A DNA stretch of 64,000 bases from contig NZ_JUHG01000011.1 in NCBI RefSeq assembly GCF_000799715.1, positions 992,001-1,056,000 of the forward strand, given 5' to 3'. A program made the position numbers and the translations under genes. How positions within the stretch are numbered: position 1 is the first letter of the stretch; each line of letters starts with the position of its first letter. This document shows, in pieces, positions 43,336 to 53,527 of the stretch. Origin of the DNA: Martinezella rhizogenes. Lineage in GTDB: Bacteria; Pseudomonadota; Alphaproteobacteria; Rhizobiales; Rhizobiaceae. The notes below the pieces were generated by a model. The model was not told the origin of the DNA. It was given only the letters and a program-made list of their open reading frames with translations, and searched no databases.

Positions 43336-45033
43336 ATGACCGCCAAACTCGAACGCTATATCGACCAGGGCGTCGGCCGGGAGCCGGCGGATATCGTGCT
43401 CAAGGGCGGGCGGTTCTTCGATCTGGTGACGGGCGAACTTGTCGCTTCCGACATCGCCATTTGCGGCGACCGCATCGTCGGCACCTGCGGCGACTATCAA
43501 GGCCGCGAGGAGGTCGATATTTCCGGCCGGATCGTCGTCCCCGGTTTCATCGACACGCACCTGCATATCGAATCCTCGCTGGTGACGCCGCATGAGTTCG
43601 ACCGTTGCGTCTTGCCTTACGGCGTGACCACCGTCATCTGCGACCCGCATGAGATCGCCAATGTGCTGGGCACGGAGGGCATCCAGTATTTCCTGGACAG
43701 CTCGCTCGAGACCATCATGGACATCCGCGTCCAGCTCTCCTCCTGCGTGCCGGCAACGCATCTGGAAACATCCGGCGCCGATCTGCCCATCGAGAAGCTG
43801 CTGCCCTTCCGAGACCATCCCAAGGTCATCGGTCTCGCCGAATTCATGAATTTCCCCGGTGTCGTCTACAAAGACCCTATCTGCATGGCCAAGCTAGACG
43901 CCTTCCAAGACGGCCATATCGACGGCCATGCGCCGCTGCTGCGCGGCAACGATCTCAACGGCTATCTCTCCGCCGGCATCCGCACCGAACATGAATCAAC
44001 CACTGCGGAGGAAGCCCTCGAAAAAATCCGCAAGGGCATGCATATTCTCGTCCGCGAAGGTTCGGTCTCCAAGGACCTGCACGCCCTGATGCCGATCCTG
44101 ACCGAGCGTCTGTCGCCCTATCTGGCGCTCTGCACCGACGACCGCAATCCGCTCGACATCGCCGAACAGGGGCATCTCGACTACATGATCCGCACGGCCA
44201 TCGCCCACGGCGTCGAGCCGCTGGCGATCTACCGCGCCGCCTCGATCTCCGCGGCTCGCGCCTTCGGCCTGCGCGACCGTGGCCTCGTGGCGCCCGGCTG
44301 GCGCGCCGATCTGGTCATCATCGACAGCCTGGAAAACTGCAAGGCCGAGACGGTGTTCTCGGCCGGCCGCCGCGTCACCGCAGAGCTGTTCGCAACCCGC
44401 AAGCCAGTCGCCCCGGTCGGCCTCGACAGCGTCCGGGCACGTCCGATCAATGCCGCCGATTTCGGCGTGCCGGTGACGGAGGGCGAAAGCTCGGTCATCG
44501 GCGTCATCCCCGGCAAGATCATCACCGAGCACCGCCGTTACCGCCTGCCGCTCAAGGGCAACCAGACTGACCTCGACCTCGGTAACGACATCATCAAGGT
44601 CGCCGTCATCGAGCGCCACGGCAAGAACGGCAATCACGCAAATGGTTTCGTCCAGGGCTTCGGCCTGAAGAAGGGCGCAATCGCCTCGACCGTCGGCCAT
44701 GACAGCCACAATATCTGCGTCGTCGGCGTCAACGAGGACGACATGGCGCGTGCCGCCAACCGTCTCAGCGACATCAACGGCGGCTTCGTCGTCGTCGAAA
44801 ACGGCGTCGTCACCGGCGAAATCGCGCTGCCCGTTGCCGGCCTGATGAGCCTCGAGCCCTATGAAAGCGTGCGCGACACGCTGCATCATCTGCGCCAGGC
44901 AGCCTATGCCCTCGGCGCGACACTGGAAGAACCCTTCCTGCAGCTCGCCTTCCTGCCCCTGCCCGTCATCCCACATCTGAAGATCTCGGACCGGGGCCTT
45001 GTCGATGTCGACAAATTCATGCTGATCGGCTGA
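43336..45033 (+). CDS. ade: Adenine deaminase
   Basis: A 565-residue amidohydrolase that deaminates adenine to hypoxanthine in purine salvage. The metal-binding HxH is in [34 protein letters not shown] and the later [20 protein letters not shown] carry further metal and substrate residues, and the C-terminal [20 protein letters not shown] is diagnostic for this family rather than for the ADA type. Length is normal. Its stop codon abuts that of the convergent glucosidase gene with no spacer. Confidence 0.94.
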   Translation: MTAKLERYIDQGVGREPADIVLKGGRFFDLVTGELVASDIAICGDRIVGTCGDYQGREEVDISGRIVVPGFIDTHLHIESSLVTPHEFDRCVLPYGVTTVICDPHEIANVLGTEGIQYFLDSSLETIMDIRVQLSSCVPATHLETSGADLPIEKLLPFRDHPKVIGLAEFMNFPGVVYKDPICMAKLDAFQDGHIDGHAPLLRGNDLNGYLSAGIRTEHESTTAEEALEKIRKGMHILVREGSVSKDLHALMPILTERLSPYLALCTDDRNPLDIAEQGHLDYMIRTAIAHGVEPLAIYRAASISAARAFGLRDRGLVAPGWRADLVIIDSLENCKAETVFSAGRRVTAELFATRKPVAPVGLDSVRARPINAADFGVPVTEGESSVIGVIPGKIITEHRRYRLPLKGNQTDLDLGNDIIKVAVIERHGKNGNHANGFVQGFGLKKGAIASTVGHDSHNICVVGVNEDDMARAANRLSDINGGFVVVENGVVTGEIALPVAGLMSLEPYESVRDTLHHLRQAAYALGATLEEPFLQLAFLPLPVIPHLKISDRGLVDVDKFMLIG

Positions 45034-46680
45034 TCAGCCAACCTGCCCGCAGAACACGCCCAATGCCGCGAGTGCGATGATCTCGCCGGCGTTGGCAGTT
45101 CCGAAGCCCGGCATCGGCATGGCCTCCGCCACTTTCACCCCCTCCGGCAGCGCGACCTTTACGGGCTTGCGGGAGAGATTGAAGACGAAAAGTAGCGTCT
45201 CATCGCCCTTCCCGCGCGTGAAGGCGAGTACATCTTCTCTTGTGTCGAGGAAGGTCATGTCGCCATCGAGCAGTGCCGGATGCTGCTTCCGGAAGGCCAG
45301 CGTCTCGCGATAGTGGTGCAGCACGGATTGCGGATCCGCCTCTTGCTTGTCGACGGCAAGCGCAGCATGCTGATAGGGCACCGGAAGCCATGATTTCTCC
45401 GCCGTGGTGAAGCCGGCATGCGCACGGCTTGCCTCCCAGGGCATCGGCGTCCGGCATCCATCGCGACCCTTGAAGGCCGGCCAGAAGCGGATGCCATAGG
45501 GGTCGCGCAGATCCTCGAAAGAAAGCTCCGCCTCGGGCAGGCCCAATTCCTCGCCTTGATAAAGGCAGATCGAGCCGCGCAGGGTAGACAGAAGGGAAAT
45601 CGCCAGCTTGGCGACACGCGGTTGCTCGGCCTCGGTTTCGGCGAAACGGCTGACATGGCGATTGACGTCATGGTTGGAGAAAGCCCAGCAAATCCAGCCA
45701 TCAGTTACATTTTCCTGGAAATCGCCGACACAGCGACGGAAATGTTGCGGCGTGAAATCCGGGCCCAGGAGGTCGAAGGTGTAGCACATATGCAGCTTGT
45801 CATCGCCGCTGGTATAAGCGGCCACAGTCTGCAGCGAGCGAGCGCCATCTCCCACTTCGCCAACGGTGGTGCGTCCCTCATATTGATCGAGCAGCGCCCG
45901 GAAACGCTTCAGGAAATCGATATTTTCCGGCTGCGTCTTGTCGTAGAGATGGTTCTGCATGCCATAGGGATTGCTCTCGGGCGCATCCAACCCGCCGATG
46001 GCGGTCAAAGCCGGTGGGTTATCCCTAAGTTCCTTGTCGCAGAAATAGTAGTTGACCGTATCCAGCCGGAACCCATCGACGCCGCGGTCGAGCCAGAACT
46101 TGACCGTGGCAAGCAAGGCGTCCTGGACTTCGCTGTTATGAAAATTCAGGTCCGGCTGCGACGTCAGGAAATTATGCTGGTAATATTGTCGGCGCACGCC
46201 GTCCCATTCCCAGCCCGGCCCGCCGAAGATCGACAGCCAGTTGTTCGGCGCCGTGCCGTCTGGTTTCGGATCGGCCCAGACATACCAGTCCGCCTTGGGG
46301 TTATCGCGGCTTGCCCGGCTCTCGACGAACCACGGATGGCGATCCGACGTATGTGAAATGACCTGATCGATGATGATCTTCAGGCCGAGCGCATGCGCCG
46401 ATGTCATCATCTCGTCGAAATCGGCAAGCGTCCCGAAGATCGGATCGACATCGCAATAGTCGGCGACATCATAGCCCATATCCGCCATCGGCGAGGTGAA
46501 GAACGGCGCCAGCCAGATGGCATCGACGCCAAGCGAAGCGATATGCGGCAGGCGACGGGTAATGCCCTTGATGTCGCCGAGCCCGTTAGCGTCGGTATCC
46601 TGAAACGATCGCGGATAGACCTGATAGATTACCGCTCCACGCCACCAATCGGCTTCCGCCACCTTGCCCGCTGATGTCAT
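45034..46680 (-). CDS. GH13 alpha-glucosidase
   Basis: A 548-residue cytoplasmic glycoside hydrolase of family 13, oligo-1,6-/alpha-1,4-glucosidase type. The four conserved regions are DQVISHTSDRHPWF, GFRLDTVNYYF (nucleophile Asp), TVGEVGD (acid/base Glu) and AFSNHDVNRH (third Asp). It resembles AglA of Sinorhizobium, which hydrolyses sucrose, trehalose and maltose, but no aglEFGK transporter is adjacent. ATG 46680 has GAGGCGG upstream; two TTG codons precede it in frame. Confidence 0.9.
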   Translation of the reverse strand: MTSAGKVAEADWWRGAVIYQVYPRSFQDTDANGLGDIKGITRRLPHIASLGVDAIWLAPFFTSPMADMGYDVADYCDVDPIFGTLADFDEMMTSAHALGLKIIIDQVISHTSDRHPWFVESRASRDNPKADWYVWADPKPDGTAPNNWLSIFGGPGWEWDGVRRQYYQHNFLTSQPDLNFHNSEVQDALLATVKFWLDRGVDGFRLDTVNYYFCDKELRDNPPALTAIGGLDAPESNPYGMQNHLYDKTQPENIDFLKRFRALLDQYEGRTTVGEVGDGARSLQTVAAYTSGDDKLHMCYTFDLLGPDFTPQHFRRCVGDFQENVTDGWICWAFSNHDVNRHVSRFAETEAEQPRVAKLAISLLSTLRGSICLYQGEELGLPEAELSFEDLRDPYGIRFWPAFKGRDGCRTPMPWEASRAHAGFTTAEKSWLPVPYQHAALAVDKQEADPQSVLHHYRETLAFRKQHPALLDGDMTFLDTREDVLAFTRGKGDETLLFVFNLSRKPVKVALPEGVKVAEAMPMPGFGTANAGEIIALAALGVFCGQVG

Positions 46681-46894
46681 CAACAATCCGCCTCGATTTC
46701 ATAAGGGTTCCTTCAAGTCGCACACTAAACTTGAGGCGGCAAGCTGCCAATCGGGGAAGGTGCAATCCAGAATACACGCGCAAGATTTATGAGGCCAATT
46801 TCGCAAAACTCCCGGAGGTAGAAAACTCCCGGCCGCCAGCGGCGATTCGCCCGGGGGGCTTGAAAGCGACGTTGCTTCAGATAACTTGCGACAT

Positions 46895-46914
46895 TGACCT
46901 GCACGTCCAGGTCA
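46895..46914. promoter_or_regulatory. Inverted repeat upstream of the oligopeptide transporter operon
   Basis: TGACCTG and CAGGTCA are exact reverse complements spaced by 6 bases, 65 bases before the operon start codon. It is a possible operator in a 298-base intergenic region that otherwise shows nothing recognisable. Confidence 0.4.
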
Positions 46915-46978
46915 TCTGCGGAACTAAAATAACCTTGAAAAAACAAGGTCCGTAACTCCAGAAAGGTGGGGAATAGAT

Positions 46979-48559
46979 ATGGCTTATTTCACCCGAAAAT
47001 TCATCGCGTCGGCGTTCGTCGGCACCTTATTGAGCGTTTCCGCACATGCGGCGACCCTCAATATCCACAACGGCGGCGACCCCACGTCGCTCGACCCACA
47101 GAAGATTTCCGGCGACTGGGAAAACCGCATCGACGGCGATATTTTCGAAGGCTTGGTGACGGAAGATCCCAAGGACAACCCCATTCCTGGGCAGGCTGCA
47201 AGCTGGACCATCTCCCAGGACCAGAAGGTCTATACCTTCAAGCTGCGTGACGGCATCAAATGGTCCGATGGCACGCCGGTGACCGCCGGCGATTTCGTCT
47301 ATTCCTTCCAGCGCCTGATGGACCCGAAGACCGCCGCTCAATATGCCTACCTGCAATATACGATCCTGAATGCGGAAAAGATCAACAAGGGCGAGATCAA
47401 GGATCTGAGCCAGCTCGGCGTCAAGGCGATCGACGACAAGACGCTGGAAATCACGCTTGAAAACCCCACCCCCTATTTCATTAACGCTTTGATGCACTAC
47501 ACGGCCTATCCGGTGCCGAAGCATGTCGTGGAAGCCAAGGGCGACGAGTGGGTCAAGATCGGCAACATCGTCACCAATGGCCCCTACAAGCCCACCGAAT
47601 GGGTGCCCGGTTCGCATGTCAGCATGGCCAAGAGCGACCAGTATTACGGCGCCAAGGACATCAAGATCGACAACGTCAACTACTATACGCTGGAAGATCA
47701 GGCCGCCGCGCTGAAGCGCTACCGCGCCGGTGAGTTCGATATCCTGACCTCTTTCCCCGCCGACCAATATGAATGGATCCAGAAGAACCTTCCCGGTCAG
47801 GCGCATGTGGTTCCGTTCCTCGGCACCTATTATTACGTCATGAACGCCACCAAGCCGCCCTTCAACGACAAGCGCGTGCGCCAGGCCCTCTCCATGGCCG
47901 TCAACCGCGAGGTCATCGGTCCGAAAATCCTCGGCACCGGCGAACTGCCGATGTATTCCTGGGTACCGCCGGGCACCGCCAATTATGGCGAGCCGGCTTA
48001 TGTGAGCTGGAAGGACGAACCCTACAAGCAGAGGGTCGAAGACGCCAAGAAGCTGCTCAAGGACGCTGGCTTCGGTCCTGACCATCCGCTGAAGGCGCAG
48101 CTCCGCTACAACACCAACGACAACCACAAGCGTATCGCCGTCGCGATCGCCGCCATGTGGAAGCCGCTCGGTGTCGATATCGAGCTCTACAACACTGAAA
48201 CCAAGGTGCATTACGACGAGATGCAGCGCGGTGAAGTGCAAATCGGCCGCGCCGGCTGGCTCGCCGACTACAACGATCCGATCAACTTCCTGAACCTGCT
48301 GTCGACCGGCGTCGAAATGAACTACGGCCGCTGGAGCAACCCGCAATATGACGCGCTGATCAAGCAGGGTAACGAGCAAATCGACCTGAAGAAGCGCGCC
48401 GAGGTCTACAAAAAGGCCGAACAGCTGGCGCTCGACGACAGTGCCGCAATCCCGATCTACTATTACGTTTCGCAGAATATCGTTGCACCGAAGGTCGAAG
48501 GCTTCGTGGACAATATTCAGGACATTCACCGTACTCGCTGGCTGTCCATCAAACAATAA
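46979..48559 (+). CDS. Oligopeptide ABC transporter, periplasmic binding protein (OppA-like)
   Basis: A 526-residue solute-binding protein of the SBP-5 family. A signal peptide ends near residue 24 (VSAHAATL). Typical segments are GDPTSLDPQKISGDWENRI, KLRDGIKWSDGTPVTAGDFV, and YVMNATKPPFNDKRVRQALS. The pocket fold and LGTYYYVMN resemble OppA/MppA that bind tri- to pentapeptides or murein peptide. First gene of a five-gene importer; a hairpin follows. Confidence 0.92.
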   Translation: MAYFTRKFIASAFVGTLLSVSAHAATLNIHNGGDPTSLDPQKISGDWENRIDGDIFEGLVTEDPKDNPIPGQAASWTISQDQKVYTFKLRDGIKWSDGTPVTAGDFVYSFQRLMDPKTAAQYAYLQYTILNAEKINKGEIKDLSQLGVKAIDDKTLEITLENPTPYFINALMHYTAYPVPKHVVEAKGDEWVKIGNIVTNGPYKPTEWVPGSHVSMAKSDQYYGAKDIKIDNVNYYTLEDQAAALKRYRAGEFDILTSFPADQYEWIQKNLPGQAHVVPFLGTYYYVMNATKPPFNDKRVRQALSMAVNREVIGPKILGTGELPMYSWVPPGTANYGEPAYVSWKDEPYKQRVEDAKKLLKDAGFGPDHPLKAQLRYNTNDNHKRIAVAIAAMWKPLGVDIELYNTETKVHYDEMQRGEVQIGRAGWLADYNDPINFLNLLSTGVEMNYGRWSNPQYDALIKQGNEQIDLKKRAEVYKKAEQLALDDSAAIPIYYYVSQNIVAPKVEGFVDNIQDIHRTRWLSIKQ

Positions 48560-48568
48560 TAGATAGGA

Positions 48569-48600
48569 AAAGGCCCTGCCCGCTCTTGCCGGGCGGGGCC
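48569..48600 (+). repeat. Intercistronic stem-loop after the oppA-like gene
   Basis: AGGCCCTGCCCG pairs with CGGGCGGGGCCT around a short loop, with no T-run. It probably protects the upstream mRNA end and raises binding-protein expression relative to the permease genes. Confidence 0.7.
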
Positions 48601-48611
48601 TCAACGCACCC

Positions 48612-49535
48612 ATGTTTCGCTATGCTCTCCGTCGTCTGCTGTCGACAATCCCCGTCTTGTGGATTGCCGTAACAGTGTGTTTTTTCATTCTGCGTCTTGC
48701 CCCCGGCGGCCCTTTCGATGGCGAACGGCCATTGCCGCCGGAAGTCAAAGCCAACCTCGCGGCCCACTACAATCTCGATAAGCCGCTGGTCGAGCAATAT
48801 CTGATCTATGTCGGCGATGTGATGAAGGGCGATCTCGGCCCATCCTTCGCCAACCAGGATTTCACCGTCACCCAGCAGATCATGTCAGGCTTTCCCTACA
48901 CGCTGACCATCGGTGGCGCCGCCTTCATCCTGTCGACCATCATCGGCGTGTTCATAGGCTGTCTTGGGGCGCTGTATCAAAACCGCAGCGCCGACTACTG
49001 GCTGGGCGGAGGCCTGCTCCTTGGCCTCGTCATGCCGAGCTTCCTGATTGCCCCGATCCTTCAGCTTATCTTCGGCAACACGCTTGGCTGGCTGCCGGTC
49101 GGCGGCTGGGGCGACGGCTCGATCCGGTTCCTGGTCCTGCCGATCATCGTTCTGACCCTGCCGCACGCGGCGCGCATCTCACGCCTCATGCGCGGCTCAA
49201 TGATCGAGGTGATGGGCCAGAACTTCATCCGCACCGCCAAGGCCAAGGGCATCGGCCCACGGCTGACGGTGATGCGTCATGCCTTGAAACCGGCGATGAT
49301 GCCCGTCGTCTCCTATCTCGGACCGGCGGCAAGCTATCTGCTCACCGGTTCGCTGGTGGTGGAAAGCATCTTCGGCCTTCCCGGCATCGGCCGGTACTTC
49401 GTCGGCGCAGCGCTGAACCGCGACTACGGCATGGTTCTCGGCACGGTCATTTTCTACATGGTGCTGATCGTGGTTCTGAACCTGATCGTCGACATCGCCT
49501 ACGCATGGCTAGATCCGAAAGTGAGAATGCGATGA
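48612..49535 (+). CDS. Oligopeptide ABC transporter, permease 1 (OppB-like)
   Basis: A 307-residue inner-membrane permease with six helices. The N-terminus MFRYALRRLLSTIPVLWIAV and the coupling segment NFIRTAKAKGIGPRLTVMRH are OppB/DppB hallmarks. Its stop overlaps the next start (ATGA). Confidence 0.92.
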   Translation: MFRYALRRLLSTIPVLWIAVTVCFFILRLAPGGPFDGERPLPPEVKANLAAHYNLDKPLVEQYLIYVGDVMKGDLGPSFANQDFTVTQQIMSGFPYTLTIGGAAFILSTIIGVFIGCLGALYQNRSADYWLGGGLLLGLVMPSFLIAPILQLIFGNTLGWLPVGGWGDGSIRFLVLPIIVLTLPHAARISRLMRGSMIEVMGQNFIRTAKAKGIGPRLTVMRHALKPAMMPVVSYLGPAASYLLTGSLVVESIFGLPGIGRYFVGAALNRDYGMVLGTVIFYMVLIVVLNLIVDIAYAWLDPKVRMR

Positions 49536-50449
49536 TCCTCAATTCCGCAAAACGAGAATTGCTGGAAGCAGAGTTGCTTGCAGCCGAGGGGCTCGCGCCG
49601 AAAGGACGTTCTCTCTCGGGCGACGCGATGCGCCGCCTGCTGCGCAACAAGGCGGCAGCACTCTCCCTCATTGTGCTGGCGCTACTGGTGCTCGTCGCCA
49701 TCGTCGGCCCGAGCTTACTCCCCTTCAACTACGAGGATCCGGACTGGACCTCCTTCCGTGGCGCACCGGACTTTGCCGCCGGCCATTATTTCGGCACCGA
49801 TGGCAACGGCCGTGACCTTTTGGCGCGCACGCTCTACGGCACGCGCGTCTCGCTGACCGTGGCACTCGTCGCCACCCTGGTCTCGGTCGTCATCGGCGTG
49901 CTCTACGGCGCCGTCTCGGGCTATTTCGGCGGCCGCGTCGACGCCGTTATGATGCGCTTCGTCGACATCATGTACGCGCTGCCCTACGTGCTCTTCGTCA
50001 TCCTGCTGATGGTGATTTTCGGCCGCAACGTCTACCTGCTGTTTGCTGCGATCGGAGCGCTCGAATGGTTGACCATGGCCCGCATCGTGCGCGGCCAGAC
50101 GCTGTCCATCAAGCAACGCGAGTTCATCGAGGCGGCACGGGCTTCCGGCCAGCGTCCGTTCAAGATCATTCTCAAACACATCGTTCCAAACCTCGTCGGG
50201 CCGGTCGTCATCTATGCAACGCTCACCATCCCCGAGATCATCGCCACGGAAAGCTTCCTGTCCTATCTCGGCTTTGGCGTGCAGGAACCGCTAACCTCGC
50301 TCGGTACATTGATCGCTGAAGGCTCGGCCGGCATGGAAACCACGCCCTGGCTGCTGTTCTTCCCCGCCGGCTTCCTGGTCGCGCTGCTGATGAGCCTGCT
50401 CTTCATCGGCGACGGCCTGCGCGACGCTTTCGATCCGAAGGATCGCTGA
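49532..50449 (+). CDS. Oligopeptide ABC transporter, permease 2 (OppC-like)
   Basis: A 305-residue inner-membrane permease with the OppC N-terminal extension, HYFGTDGNGRDLLARTLYGT, and the coupling loop EFIEAARASGQRPFKIILKH. ATG 49532 overlaps the oppB-like stop by 4 bases. The next gene starts 1 base after its stop. Confidence 0.92.
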   Translation: MILNSAKRELLEAELLAAEGLAPKGRSLSGDAMRRLLRNKAAALSLIVLALLVLVAIVGPSLLPFNYEDPDWTSFRGAPDFAAGHYFGTDGNGRDLLARTLYGTRVSLTVALVATLVSVVIGVLYGAVSGYFGGRVDAVMMRFVDIMYALPYVLFVILLMVIFGRNVYLLFAAIGALEWLTMARIVRGQTLSIKQREFIEAARASGQRPFKIILKHIVPNLVGPVVIYATLTIPEIIATESFLSYLGFGVQEPLTSLGTLIAEGSAGMETTPWLLFFPAGFLVALLMSLLFIGDGLRDAFDPKDR

Positions 50450-50450
50450 C

Positions 50451-51446
50451 ATGACAGAAACACTTCTCGAGCTCAAAGACTACTCCATCACCTTCCGCAC
50501 ACCGGAGGGCGAAGTTGCCGCCGTCTCAAAGATGAACCTGAAAGTTGGCCGTGGCGAACGCATTGCCATCGTCGGAGAATCCGGTTCCGGCAAGAGCCAG
50601 ACCTTTCTCGGCCTGATGGGCCTGCTCGCCAAGAACGGCCGCACCAGCGGCCAGGCGCTGCTTGACGGCAAGGACATCCTGAAACTGAAGCCGCGCGAAC
50701 TCGATCATGTGCGCGGCAAGGATGTGGCAATGGTCTTCCAGGACCCGATGACGGCCCTCAATCCATCGCTGCGTATCTCGCGGCAGCTGACGGAGCAGCT
50801 TGAGGTCCATGGCGGACTTTCGGCACGCGCCGCCTCGGCAGCCGCTCTGGACATGCTAAAGCGCGTCGGCATTCCCGACCCTTCCCGGCGCTTCAACCTC
50901 TATCCGCACGAGCTCTCCGGCGGCATGCGCCAGCGCATCGTCATCGCCATGGCGCTGCTGACCAAGCCGAAGCTCCTGATCGCCGACGAGCCGACAACTG
51001 CGCTCGACGTCACCATTCAGGCCCAGATCCTCGATCTCTTCAACGAGCTGACGGCGGAGATGAATACGGCGCTGGTGATGATCACCCACGATCTCGGCGT
51101 CGTCGCCGGTCTCGCCGATCGCGTCGCCGTTATGTATGCCGGCCGCATTGTCGAGGAAGCGCCAGTCGAGGAACTCTACGAAAACCCGGCTCATCCCTAT
51201 ACGGCAGCCCTGCACGCCTCCATCCCGCGACCGGATCAGGACGTCGACGATCTCGCCGTCATCCCCGGCCGGCCGCCGAACCTGATGCACCTGCCGCGCG
51301 GCTGTTCCTTCTCGCCGCGCTGCGCCCATGTGGAAGACGACTGTCTGGATGCGGCGCCGCCGCTCAATCAGCTGACACCACAGCGCTGCGCCGCCTGCTT
51401 CCATCCCCTTTCGGCTAATCAGGAACGGAGCCTCGTCCATGGCTGA
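50451..51446 (+). CDS. Oligopeptide ABC transporter, ATPase 1 (OppD-like)
   Basis: A 331-residue ATPase. Walker [15 protein letters not shown], signature [15 protein letters not shown], Walker [15 protein letters not shown] and H-loop [10 protein letters not shown] are complete. The C-terminal oligopeptide/dipeptide domain has Cys-rich [19 protein letters not shown], a likely iron-sulfur site. It overlaps the OppF-like gene by 8 bases. Confidence 0.93.
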   Translation: MTETLLELKDYSITFRTPEGEVAAVSKMNLKVGRGERIAIVGESGSGKSQTFLGLMGLLAKNGRTSGQALLDGKDILKLKPRELDHVRGKDVAMVFQDPMTALNPSLRISRQLTEQLEVHGGLSARAASAAALDMLKRVGIPDPSRRFNLYPHELSGGMRQRIVIAMALLTKPKLLIADEPTTALDVTIQAQILDLFNELTAEMNTALVMITHDLGVVAGLADRVAVMYAGRIVEEAPVEELYENPAHPYTAALHASIPRPDQDVDDLAVIPGRPPNLMHLPRGCSFSPRCAHVEDDCLDAAPPLNQLTPQRCAACFHPLSANQERSLVHG

Positions 51447-52425
51447 GCAAACGCTGCTGAAGGTCGAGCACCTGACCACCGAATTCGAGCTGCCCTCGAA
51501 ATCCTTCTTCAAGCCGCCCTTGATCCTGACGGCGGTCAACGATGTCAGCTTCGAGCTGAAGACCGGGCGCACGCTTGGCATCGTCGGCGAATCCGGCTGC
51601 GGAAAGTCCACGCTCGGCCGCTCCATCCTGCGGCTGATCAAGGCGCAGAAGGGCCGCATCATGTGGCAGGGCGGCAACCTGCTGGATCTGTCCGAAGAGG
51701 AAATGCGCGCCGCCCGCCGCGACATGCAGATCATCTTCCAGGACCCGATCGCCTCGCTCGACCCACGCATGACCGTCGGTGACATCATCGCCGAACCGCT
51801 GACCGTATTCGAGCCGAAGCTGACGAGAGCGCAGCGGCAGGACCGCGTACGGGAGATCATGGCGGCCGTCGGCCTGGTGCCTGAGATGATCAACCGCTAT
51901 CCGCATGAGTTCTCCGGCGGACAGGCACAGCGCATCGGCATCGCCCGCGCCGTCATCACACGGCCAAAGCTCATCATCTGCGACGAGCCGGTTTCCGCTC
52001 TCGACGTCTCGATCCAGGGCCAGGTGATCACGCTTCTGCGCAAGCTGCGCAAGGAGTTCGGCCTGACGCTGATCTTCATCAGCCATGACCTCTCCGTCGT
52101 GCGCCTGATCTCGGACGACGTGCTGGTGCTCTATCTCGGCAAGGTGGTGGAAGCGGGCAGCGCCGCCACCGTCTTCGACCATCCGGCGCATCCCTATACG
52201 CAGGCGCTGTTCTCGGCGGCACCGATCCCGGATCCGAAACTGGCGCGCGGCCGCGAGCGCATCCGCCTGCAGGGCGATCCGCCCTCGCCGCTCTATCCGC
52301 CGCCCGGCTGCGTCTTCTCGCCGCGCTGCTGGAAGGCGACGGATATCTGTCGGACGAAGGCGCCGCCGACCGAGCAGGTGCGCCCCGGCCAGACCGCGGC
52401 GTGCTATCATATGGACTTACCGTAA
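51439..52425 (+). CDS. Oligopeptide ABC transporter, ATPase 2 (OppF-like)
   Basis: A 328-residue ATPase partner of the OppD-like protein. Walker A GESGCGKSTLGRSIL, signature FSGGQAQRIGIARAV, Walker B LIICDEPVSALDVSIQ and H-loop ISHDLSVVRL are intact. The C-terminal motif PPGCVFSPRCWKATDICRT repeats the Cys pattern of the OppD-like subunit. Last gene of the transporter; the sugar kinase follows 94 bases later. Confidence 0.93.
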   Translation: MAEQTLLKVEHLTTEFELPSKSFFKPPLILTAVNDVSFELKTGRTLGIVGESGCGKSTLGRSILRLIKAQKGRIMWQGGNLLDLSEEEMRAARRDMQIIFQDPIASLDPRMTVGDIIAEPLTVFEPKLTRAQRQDRVREIMAAVGLVPEMINRYPHEFSGGQAQRIGIARAVITRPKLIICDEPVSALDVSIQGQVITLLRKLRKEFGLTLIFISHDLSVVRLISDDVLVLYLGKVVEAGSAATVFDHPAHPYTQALFSAAPIPDPKLARGRERIRLQGDPPSPLYPPPGCVFSPRCWKATDICRTKAPPTEQVRPGQTAACYHMDLP

Positions 52426-52519
52426 GCCTGCAAAAGGGGACGGCGAAGCTCGCCGTCCACCTTGCCCAAGCGGCTCCATGCGGGTATGCAGCAAGCAGGC
52501 AAACTGCGGGAGGCAAGTC

Positions 52520-53437
52520 TTGGGCGGGCGTTTTCTATCGATCGGCGAATGCATGGTGGAGCTGTCGCAGGCCAAGGACGGTCATCTGCGCAAGGGCTTT
52601 GCCGGCGATACCTTCAACACCGCCTGGTACGCCCGCGCCTGCCTGCCGCAAGATTGGTTCGTCGATTATTTCACCGCGCTCGGCGATGATGCCATGTCCG
52701 ACGAGATGCTCGCCTTCATGGGTACCCACGGCATTGGCACGGCGAATATCCGCAGCCTTCGCGGAAAGACACCCGGCCTCTACATGATCAACCTGAAGGA
52801 CGGCGAGCGCTCCTTCAGTTATTGGCGCGACAGCTCGGCCGCGCGCCAGCTCGCCGCCGACGGCGATCAGCTGCGCATCGCGATCGAAGCATCCGATGTC
52901 CTCTATTTCTCCGGTATAACCCTGGCGATCCTGTCGCATGAGGATGCCGAGACGCTGCTCACCGAACTCCGCCGCGCCAAGGCCGTCGGCAAGCTGGTGG
53001 CCTTCGACCCCAATATCCGCCCGCGCCTCTGGTCAAGCCTCGACGCCATGCACACTTTGATAGGCGAAGGCGCCCGCGCCTCGACTCTGGTCATGCCGAG
53101 CTTCGACGACGAGGCGGCGCATTTCGGAGATGACTCGATTGCCGGTACCATTCGCCGTTACCGGCAACACGGTGCCAATATGGTCGTCGTCAAGAATGGC
53201 CCTGAAGGTGCGACAATCGGCACGGATGCCGGCGAGACGCTGGTTCCGGCGGTGAAAGTCGCCAAGGTCGTCGATACCACCAGCGCCGGCGACAGTTTCA
53301 ACGGCGCCTTCCTCGCGCATTGTCTGGAGCATGACGATCCGGTCGCCGCCGCTCGTTTCGCCGCCGAGATCGCTGCGAAAGTCATTCAGGAACACGGCGC
53401 CCTGGTGCCCCCGGAGAAGCTCCAGCTGGCCGGCTGA
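52520..53437 (+). CDS. PfkB-family sugar kinase, probable 2-dehydro-3-deoxygluconokinase
   Basis: A 305-residue ribokinase-fold kinase. The N-terminal GGRFLSIGECMVELSQ, the substrate region FAGDTFNTAWYARACLP, and the C-terminal PfkB signature DTTSAGDSFNGAFLAH with catalytic Asp match KDG kinases, which phosphorylate 2-keto-3-deoxygluconate for the Entner-Doudoroff route. TTG 52520 is chosen because GGGAGG lies 6-7 bases upstream; an ATG at 52478 in frame is unsupported. It may be read from the transporter operon. Confidence 0.85.
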   Translation: MGGRFLSIGECMVELSQAKDGHLRKGFAGDTFNTAWYARACLPQDWFVDYFTALGDDAMSDEMLAFMGTHGIGTANIRSLRGKTPGLYMINLKDGERSFSYWRDSSAARQLAADGDQLRIAIEASDVLYFSGITLAILSHEDAETLLTELRRAKAVGKLVAFDPNIRPRLWSSLDAMHTLIGEGARASTLVMPSFDDEAAHFGDDSIAGTIRRYRQHGANMVVVKNGPEGATIGTDAGETLVPAVKVAKVVDTTSAGDSFNGAFLAHCLEHDDPVAAARFAAEIAAKVIQEHGALVPPEKLQLAG

Positions 53438-53527
53438 GCGCTGTAATATTTCCATCATGGACAACCCGCACAATAGAACAGGCGCGGGAATCACCTTTGT
53501 TGCACCGCATTTGGTTGTACCGGCATC

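Noticed and set aside
47027-48613. A 528-codon minus-strand frame opposite the oppA-like gene
   Set aside because: The plus strand encodes a full solute-binding protein with signal peptide in an operon; the minus frame is a shadow.
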